From: Enterobacterales bacterium
Lineage (GTDB): Bacteria; Pseudomonadota; Gammaproteobacteria; Enterobacterales; Enterobacteriaceae
Reading direction: 5' to 3'
Length of the DNA: 42,742 bases
Assembly: GCA_947478475.1 (NCBI GenBank)
Contig: CANJWD010000008.1
Span: forward strand, 1-42,742
The notes under the pieces: model-generated
Told to the model about the DNA's origin: nothing
Database searches by the model: none
Seen by the model: only the letters and a program-made list of their open reading frames with translations
Translations under genes and position numbers: made by a program
In this document: positions 38,015-42,742 of the stretch, one piece after another
Layout: the number at the start of each line of letters is the position of its first letter
Numbering within the stretch: position 1 is the stretch's first letter

Positions 38015-39721
38015 ATGGTGCTACCCGTTTTACTGCTAACCGGTAGTTTGCTGCTGTCATTGTTGCTGTTATCCCGTCCGTTAGGTTTTTTTCTGGCGCG
38101 CCTGGCTGAAGGCGAGCCTTTTCCCTGGATGCAGAAAACGGAAGCATTTTTTTGGCCTGTTGCCGGGATTAACTGCCAGGAAATGAGCTGGTGGCACTAT
38201 GCACGAGCAATTCTTTGTTTTAATGCGCTTGGCCTCGTTCTGCTGTTTACCTTATTGATTAGCCAGGGCTGGTTGCCGCTTAATCCACAGCAGTTCCCGG
38301 GCCTGTCATGGGATCTTGCGTTTAATATCGCCGCGAGCTTTATTACCAATAGTGACTGGCAGCCCTATAGCGGCGAAAGTACACTGAGTTATTTGAGTCA
38401 AATGGCAGGATTAACAGTACAAAATTTCCTGTCGGCAGCAAGCGGTATGGCGGTGGCCTTTGCCCTGATGCGGGCTCTGGCTCACCACTCGATGATCACG
38501 CTCGGTAATGCGTGGGTTGATATCACCCGCATCACGCTCTATGTTTTATTACCGGGCGCCTTAGTGCTGGCACTGTTTTTTGTCAGCCAGGGTGTGTTAC
38601 AGAATTTAAGCCCCTACCTGCCTTTCACCACGCTGGAAGGTGTGCCACATATTTTGCCAATGGGGCCGGTAGCCTCTCAGGAAGCAATAAAATTGTTAGG
38701 AACTAACGGCGGGGGGTTTTTCGCCGCCAGTTCGGCACATCCGTTCGAAAATCCCAATGCGCTCAGTAATTTCATACAAATGCTGGCTACCCTGCTTATT
38801 CCCTGTGCGCTCTGTTTTGCTTTCGGCCGTCTGGTGGATGACAACCGCCAGGGTCATATGCTTATCTGGGTGATGGCGCTGATTTTTGTCGTGGCGGCGC
38901 TGGTTGTAATATACGCCGAACTGGCCGGTAATCCGCATCTTGCCACGCTGGTCAGCGGCGATCAGGGTGATCATCAAGGCAATCAAGGCAATATGGAAGG
39001 CAAGGAAGTTCGCTTTGGTATTCTGGCTTCCAGCCTCTATGCAGTGGTTAATACCGCCACCGGATGTGGCTCGCTTAACGCCATGCTGGATTCTTTCACT
39101 GCCCTTGGCGGCCTGGTGCCACTGTGGCTGATGCAAATCGGTGAAGTGGTGTTCGGTGCAGTGGGTTCCGGGCTCTATGGCATGCTGCTGTTTGTGTTAC
39201 TCACCGTATTTATTGCCGGATTAATGATTGGCCGTACACCCGAATATCTGGGTAAAAAAATTGATGTCTTCGATATGAAAATGACGGCACTGGCTATTCT
39301 GATAACACCCGCTTTGGTGTTATCAGGCAGCGCACTGGCCTTGACTACTGATGCCGGGCGGTCGGGGATTTTCAATCCTGGAGCGCATGGTTTTAGCGAA
39401 GTGCTGTATGCTTTTTCGTCAGCTGCCAGTAACAACGGCAGCGCATTTGCCGGTCTGAACACGGCCACTCCGTTCTATAATCTGCTACTGGCCCTGGTGA
39501 TGTTATGCGGCCGTTTTGGCGTTATGGTGCCAGTACTTGCCCTTGCCGGATCGCTTATCAGCAAAAAACGCCTGCCGGTCGGCAACGGAACTCTGCCCAC
39601 TCATGGTCCGTTATTCATTGGGTTACTCACTGACACCCTATTACTGGTCGGTGCGCTGACCTTTATCCCCGCTCTGGCGCTGGGGCCGGTGGCAGAGCAG
39701 CTACAGGTTTGGTTACGATGA
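38015..39721 (+). CDS. kdpA: K+-transporting ATPase subunit KdpA
   Basis: KdpA is the channel-like K+-binding subunit of the high-affinity KdpFABC pump. 568 residues (E. coli 557) with about ten membrane helices. The four selectivity-filter repeats can be followed: SFITNSDWQ near 106-115, [12 protein letters not shown] near 228, [12 protein letters not shown] near 345, and [12 protein letters not shown] near 468. A short repeat-derived insertion ([12 protein letters not shown]) lies before [10 protein letters not shown]. It overlaps kdpB by four bases (ATGA). The gene itself is intact, but its partners are damaged: kdpB is frameshifted and kdpC absent. Confidence 0.95.
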   Translation: MVLPVLLLTGSLLLSLLLLSRPLGFFLARLAEGEPFPWMQKTEAFFWPVAGINCQEMSWWHYARAILCFNALGLVLLFTLLISQGWLPLNPQQFPGLSWDLAFNIAASFITNSDWQPYSGESTLSYLSQMAGLTVQNFLSAASGMAVAFALMRALAHHSMITLGNAWVDITRITLYVLLPGALVLALFFVSQGVLQNLSPYLPFTTLEGVPHILPMGPVASQEAIKLLGTNGGGFFAASSAHPFENPNALSNFIQMLATLLIPCALCFAFGRLVDDNRQGHMLIWVMALIFVVAALVVIYAELAGNPHLATLVSGDQGDHQGNQGNMEGKEVRFGILASSLYAVVNTATGCGSLNAMLDSFTALGGLVPLWLMQIGEVVFGAVGSGLYGMLLFVLLTVFIAGLMIGRTPEYLGKKIDVFDMKMTALAILITPALVLSGSALALTTDAGRSGIFNPGAHGFSEVLYAFSSAASNNGSAFAGLNTATPFYNLLLALVMLCGRFGVMVPVLALAGSLISKKRLPVGNGTLPTHGPLFIGLLTDTLLLVGALTFIPALALGPVAEQLQVWLR

Positions 39722-41791
39722 CCACACTGATGACCACATTGATCCGCAGCGCGTTACTGGATGCGATAAAAAAACTGGACCCGCGTATCCAGTGGCGTAA
39801 TCCGGTGATGTTTGTTGTCTGGCTTGGCAGCGTACTGACTACCTTACTTTGGCTGGCGATGTTAAGCGGCCAGATAACAGGTAGTGCAGGATTTAGTGGC
39901 AGCATTGCGCTCTGGTTATGGTTGACGGTCTTGTTTGCCAATGTTGCTGAAGCAGTGGCAGAAGGGCGCAGTAAGGCGCAGGCTGCCAGTTTAAAGGGGG
40001 TACAAAAAAAACAGCCCGGCAAAAAAAATGGCGCAGCCACACTATGGTGCTGCCAGTGAAACTGTGGCGGCGGAAAGTTTGCGTAAAGGTGACTGGGTAC
40101 TGATCGAGGCCGGGGAGAGCGTACCCTGTGATGGTGAAGTGATCGAAGGCAGTGCTTCTGTCGATGAAAGTGCGATAACCGGGGAATCTGCACCGGTTAT
40201 CCGTGAAGCAGGGGGTGATTTTTCTTCTGTCACGGGTGGTACGCAATTGTTGTCTGACTGGGTCATCGTGCAGTGTACCGTCAATCCGGGGGAGACCTTT
40301 CTCGATCGCATGATTGCCATGGTCGAAAACGCCCGCCGCCGCAAAACACCCAATGAGGTGGCGCTGACCATTTTACTTATCTCACTGACTATTATCTTTT
40401 TACTGGCCACTGCCACGTTGTATCCCTTTTCTTTATTTAGTAGTACGGCTAATCATGCCGGCAGCCCGATCAGTGTCACGGTACTGGTTGCCCTGCTGGT
40501 CTGCCTGATCCCCACTACCATTGGTGCGTTGCTCTCTGCTATCGGCATAGCTGGCATGAGCCGGATGCTGGCGGCTAACGTGATTGCCACCAGTGGCCGC
40601 GCGGTAGAAGCTGCCGGCGATGTTGATGTGCTGCTGCTGGATAAAACCGGTACCATCACGCTGGGAAATCGTCAGGCATCCGCATTTTTACCGGCTCCCG
40701 GTATCAGTGAACAGACGCTGGCAGATGCGGCACAGCTCGCCTCCCTGGCCGATGAAACACCGGAGGGCCGCAGTATTGTGCTGCTGGCTAAACAGCGTTT
40801 TGATCTGCCGCCACCCGATATTGCTGCAAATATTGCTGCATTAGATGTCCAGTTTATCCCTTTTTCAGCACAGACGCGCATGAGTGGCGTCAACATGGCA
40901 GCCAGAATAATTCGTAAAGGTGCTGCAGATGCCATTCGTCATCATATCACTGCTATACAGGGCGATTTTTCGGCAGCCATCGATGAACTGGTTGAACGCG
41001 TGGCCCGTAGTGGCGGGACACCTTTAGTGGTCTCTGAAGGATCAGCAGTGCTTGGTGTCGTGGCGCTAAAGGATATTGTTAAAAATGGTATTAAAGAACG
41101 CTTTAGTGAACTGCGTAAAATGGGCATTAAAACAGTTATGATAACCGGCGATAACCGGCTTACCGCCGCCGCTATTGCTGTCGAAGCCGGCGTTGACGAT
41201 TTTTTGTCTGAAGCCACGCCCGAGGCGAAACTGGCTCTGATCCGTCAATATCAGGCAGAGGGGCGCCTGGTCGCTATGACCGGTGATGGCACTAACGATG
41301 CACCCGCCCTCGCACAGGCTGATGTCGCCGTCGCCATGAATTCGGGGACGCAGGCGGCGAAAGAAGCGGGAAACATGGTGGACCTCGATTCAAACCCCAC
41401 TAAGCTGATTGAAGTGGTACACATTGGTAAGCAGATGCTGATGACACGTGGTTCTCTCACCACATTCAGCATTGCTAATGATGTCGCGAAATATTTTGCC
41501 ATTATCCCGGCCGCGTTTTCTGTCACTTACCCACAATTAAATGCACTGAATGTCATGCAGTTACACTCCCCGGCCTCTGCGATTATTTCAGCAGTGATCT
41601 TTAACGCCCTGGTGATTGTGTTTCTGATCCCGCTGGCGCTAAAAGGTATTCGTTACACCGCCATGAATGCGGCGGCGTTGCTGCGACGTAATTTGTTGAT
41701 TTATGGTCTCGGTGGTCTGGTGGCACCGTTTATTGGCATTAAATTTATTGACCTGATAGTGAGCGCGTTATCCATCAGCTGGCTGGTTTAA
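39718..41791 (+). pseudogene. kdpB: K+-transporting P-type ATPase subunit KdpB, frameshifted in a poly-A tract
   Basis: KdpB is the ATP-hydrolysing P-type subunit. The first 95-100 residues read from 39718 ([19 protein letters not shown], then [14 protein letters not shown]), then the frame changes; the rest reads to 41791 with ITGES, the phosphorylation site DKTGTIT, and [14 protein letters not shown], all conserved. Two runs of eight A lie at 40004-40011 and 40021-40028. Taking one A from the first run gives [18 protein letters not shown], which aligns better with E. coli VKKTAFARKLREPKYGAA than a correction in the second run. The corrected protein would have about 690 residues (E. coli 682). 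Loss of function, rescue by slippage at the A-run, or a sequencing error remain possible. Confidence 0.9.
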
Positions 41792-41865
41792 CAGATCTCG
41801 CGAAATTCTCCATCCATAACTGTACGAGCATTAGCGAGTTAGTTTAGAGGGAGATGGATAGCGAA

Positions 41866-41880
41866 GCGGGCAACGCCCGC
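41866..41880. repeat. Subterminal hairpin of the IS200/IS605 element
   Basis: GCGGGC (41866-41871) pairs perfectly with GCCCGC (41875-41880) around the loop AAC. Such small imperfect-palindrome hairpins near the ends are recognised by TnpA as single-stranded DNA. It may alternatively only terminate tnpA transcription. Confidence 0.55.
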
Positions 41881-41884
41881 TGAT

Positions 41885-42283
41885 TTATTTTGGTTTATCC
41901 TGATTCTGGATATAATCTTTCAGGATGCTAAGCGGAGCACCGCCGGCAGTTATCAAGCAATACGCTCTCGACCATAAAACGGGCTTCCAGTAATACTTAG
42001 CAAGATGTGCTGAAAACTCTTTACGAATGAGCCGACTGCTGACTGTCTTCAGGCTATTAATGAGTCTGGCTGGCTCAATATTTGGGTGCATTTCCAACAT
42101 AAGATGGATGTGGTCCGCTTCGCCACCAAACTCTGCAATATCAACATCCCACTTTTTACACTGTTCTCTGAGTATTTCTTCCAGTCGATCCAGCAACTCA
42201 CTGGTAAAGCACTTATTCCGATATTTTGTAACTAACACTAAATGGTAATTTAGTTTATAAACGCAATGATAATGAGACCTCAT
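41885..42283 (-). CDS. tnpA: IS200/IS605-family transposase TnpA (Y1, HUH)
   Basis: TnpA moves the element as single-stranded DNA. 132 residues, normal for the family. The metal-binding HUH motif is HIHLML (about residues 58-63, after FGGEAD), and the catalytic tyrosine lies in the C-terminal helix (SILKDYIQNQ). The start MRSHYHCVYKLNYHLVLVTKYRN is highly typical. The gene appears intact, so TnpA could still act in cis on its element or in trans on relatives, if the ends are present. Confidence 0.94.
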   Translation of the reverse strand: MRSHYHCVYKLNYHLVLVTKYRNKCFTSELLDRLEEILREQCKKWDVDIAEFGGEADHIHLMLEMHPNIEPARLINSLKTVSSRLIRKEFSAHLAKYYWKPVLWSRAYCLITAGGAPLSILKDYIQNQDKPK

Positions 42284-42359
42284 AATTATAATTGACTCTT
42301 AACACTAAGATAGTTATCTTTTTACTGTATTGTACAGTTCATGGCAAATTTCAGTGAAA

Positions 42360-42389
42360 AAAGAAGACGTAATGAAAGAAGACGTAATG
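42360..42389 (+). repeat. 15-bp tandem duplication at the tnpB start
   Basis: AAAGAAGACGTAATG is at 42360-42374 and 42375-42389; each copy brings a GAAGA motif and an ATG in frame (MKEDVMR). It is identical in length and matches 12 of 15 bases with the repeat unit at the dsbA start (AAAGAAGACTGTATG). Confidence 0.93.
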
Positions 42390-42656
42390 AGAGTTGAGCG
42401 TATTCTTGTCAGAAAGTCAGATGAAAATTACAAAGCGATCAAATCGGCCTGCGGAAAGACGCGCTCGCTGTATAACGTTGCGAATTATCTTATGCGCCAG
42501 TCTTTTTTTGATAAGCGGATTGAAAAACATTCAGATATTGATAAAAAGCTAAAACGAGAACAGCATGAATGCTATCGTTCTCTGCCGTCGTCTTCGCGAA
42601 TTCAGATAATAAGTGCAACGCTCGGTCATAATGGTGAGGTGAAGGTTAGCTGCTGA
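42387..42656 (+). pseudogene. tnpB: IS605-family TnpB, N-terminal fragment interrupted by an IS30-family element
   Basis: TnpB is the RNA-guided nuclease of IS605-type elements and an ancestor of Cas12. From the ATG at 42387 the fragment reads MRVERILVRKSDENYKAIKS, then KTRSLYNVANYLMRQSFF, the characteristic N-terminal part, for about 70 residues. After SLPSSSR the IS30-family element begins (42596), and the frame ends at 42656 in foreign sequence. The RuvC-like DED residues are therefore separated and probably lost. In-frame upstream starts at 42372 and a GTG exist in a 15-bp tandem duplication. Confidence 0.88.
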
Positions 42657-42742
42657 TAAGCTATCCTGCTCCTCCGATCAAAGATGAGCGAGTAACCATG
42701 AACTACCAGCAGCTAACTGAAGGGCAACGATACCAGATTGCC
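42596..42742 (+). mobile_element. IS30-family insertion sequence, 5' terminal part (runs off window)
   Basis: This is the inverted copy of 1-146, identical over 146 bp. It starts within tnpB at about 42596 and contains the upstream terminal region (GTGCAACGC within the first 30 bp) and the transposase start. The element continues past the window. Target duplication cannot be checked, as neither element is complete here. Confidence 0.8.
42698..42742 (+). CDS. IS30-family transposase, N-terminal fragment cut by the window edge
   Basis: ATG at 42698 opens MNYQQLTEGQRYQIA, the IS30 transposase N-terminus, and the frame is open to the window end. Fifteen codons only. Same product as the fragment at 1-44. 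Confidence 0.6.
   Translation, partial: MNYQQLTEGQRYQIA

Larger units (their letters stand above)
41792..42596. mobile_element. IS200/IS605-family element with divergent tnpA and interrupted tnpB
   Basis: Between the kdpB stop and the IS30-family element lie a Y1 transposase gene (leftward) and the first part of a tnpB gene (rightward), the divergent IS605 arrangement. A hairpin at 41866-41880 lies next to the tnpA end as expected for a subterminal structure of this family. The exact left end is not determined; it lies somewhere in 41792-41865. The right end is outside the window because the IS30-family element interrupts the unit. It stands where kdpC should be. Confidence 0.8.

Noticed and set aside
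40004-40028. Programmed frameshift as normal control of KdpB
   Set aside because: No slippery heptamer with downstream stimulatory structure is evident, and KdpB is not known to use recoding; a mutational indel in A8 is simpler, although slippage rescue is kept as a hypothesis.
42360-42656. Active RNA-guided TnpB nuclease system
   Set aside because: Only about 70 N-terminal residues are present before the IS30-family insertion; the catalytic domain is not in this window.

Overview
The window is chromosomal DNA of a gamma-proteobacterium of the order Enterobacterales. Nearly every protein is recognisable as an enterobacterial housekeeping protein (TrmB, MutY, GlgB, CorA, UvrD, DapF, CyaY, CRP, YejABEF, DsbA, KefB, SthA, TrpS, SpeE/SpeD, KdpA/KdpB), several neighbour pairs keep their E. 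coli order, and there is an ERIC-like intergenic repeat. Base composition looks close to half G+C by eye. Conserved gene blocks are joined in a scrambled order, many members of those blocks are absent at the joins (xerC/yigB, cyaA, tusB, yheO, slyD/slyX, yheT, yhfA, glgCAP, kdpC, srkA), two important genes are frame-broken (crp, kdpB), and insertion sequences sit at the edges. This looks like a genome in recent, ongoing reduction, as in host-restricted or facultative insect symbionts. That lifestyle is an inference; the species cannot be read from the sequence.

Layout: 1-146 end of an IS30-family element; 212-3742 trmB < > mutY-yggX-mltC and tRNA-Phe; 3936-4427 small membrane protein; 4630-6523 yciC-yciB-yciA; 6538-6653 ERIC-like repeat; 6637-10925 glgB-glgX (minus strand); 11091-12041 corA; 12600-14069 an orphan 489-residue protein with the look of a secreted effector, placed between corA and uvrD; 14178-17939 uvrD, dapF, lptM and divergent cyaY; 18002-20671 tusC, tusD, fkpA and a broken crp; 20698-26177 yejABEF; 26293-28369 dsbA, prkB, yheU; 28366-33208 yheS, kefG-kefB, yheV; 33317-37773 sthA, trpS, speE-speD; 37925-41791 kdpF-kdpA-kdpB (kdpB frameshifted, kdpC missing); 41792-42596 an IS200/IS605-type element whose tnpB is cut by a second IS30-family copy running off the window at 42742. 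The two IS30 ends are identical over 146 bp and in inverted orientation, so the block may be able to invert, and they probably mark where an assembly contig stopped.

Functionally the window carries DNA repair (MutY, UvrD), Fe-S/iron handling (CyaY, YggX), envelope quality control (FkpA, DsbA, MltC, LptM), peptide uptake (YejABEF), ion transport (CorA, KefGB, Kdp), polyamine synthesis (SpeED), redox balance (SthA) and translation (TrpS, tRNA-Phe, TrmB, TusCD).

The most distinctive feature is not a gene. Short tandem duplications of about 11-25 bp recur through the window, mostly at stop/start junctions between genes. They multiply the stop codon, ribosome-binding site and start codon; the clearest case is a ladder of overlapping five-codon mini-ORFs in front of kefB. 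The same kind of event inside crp has broken that gene.
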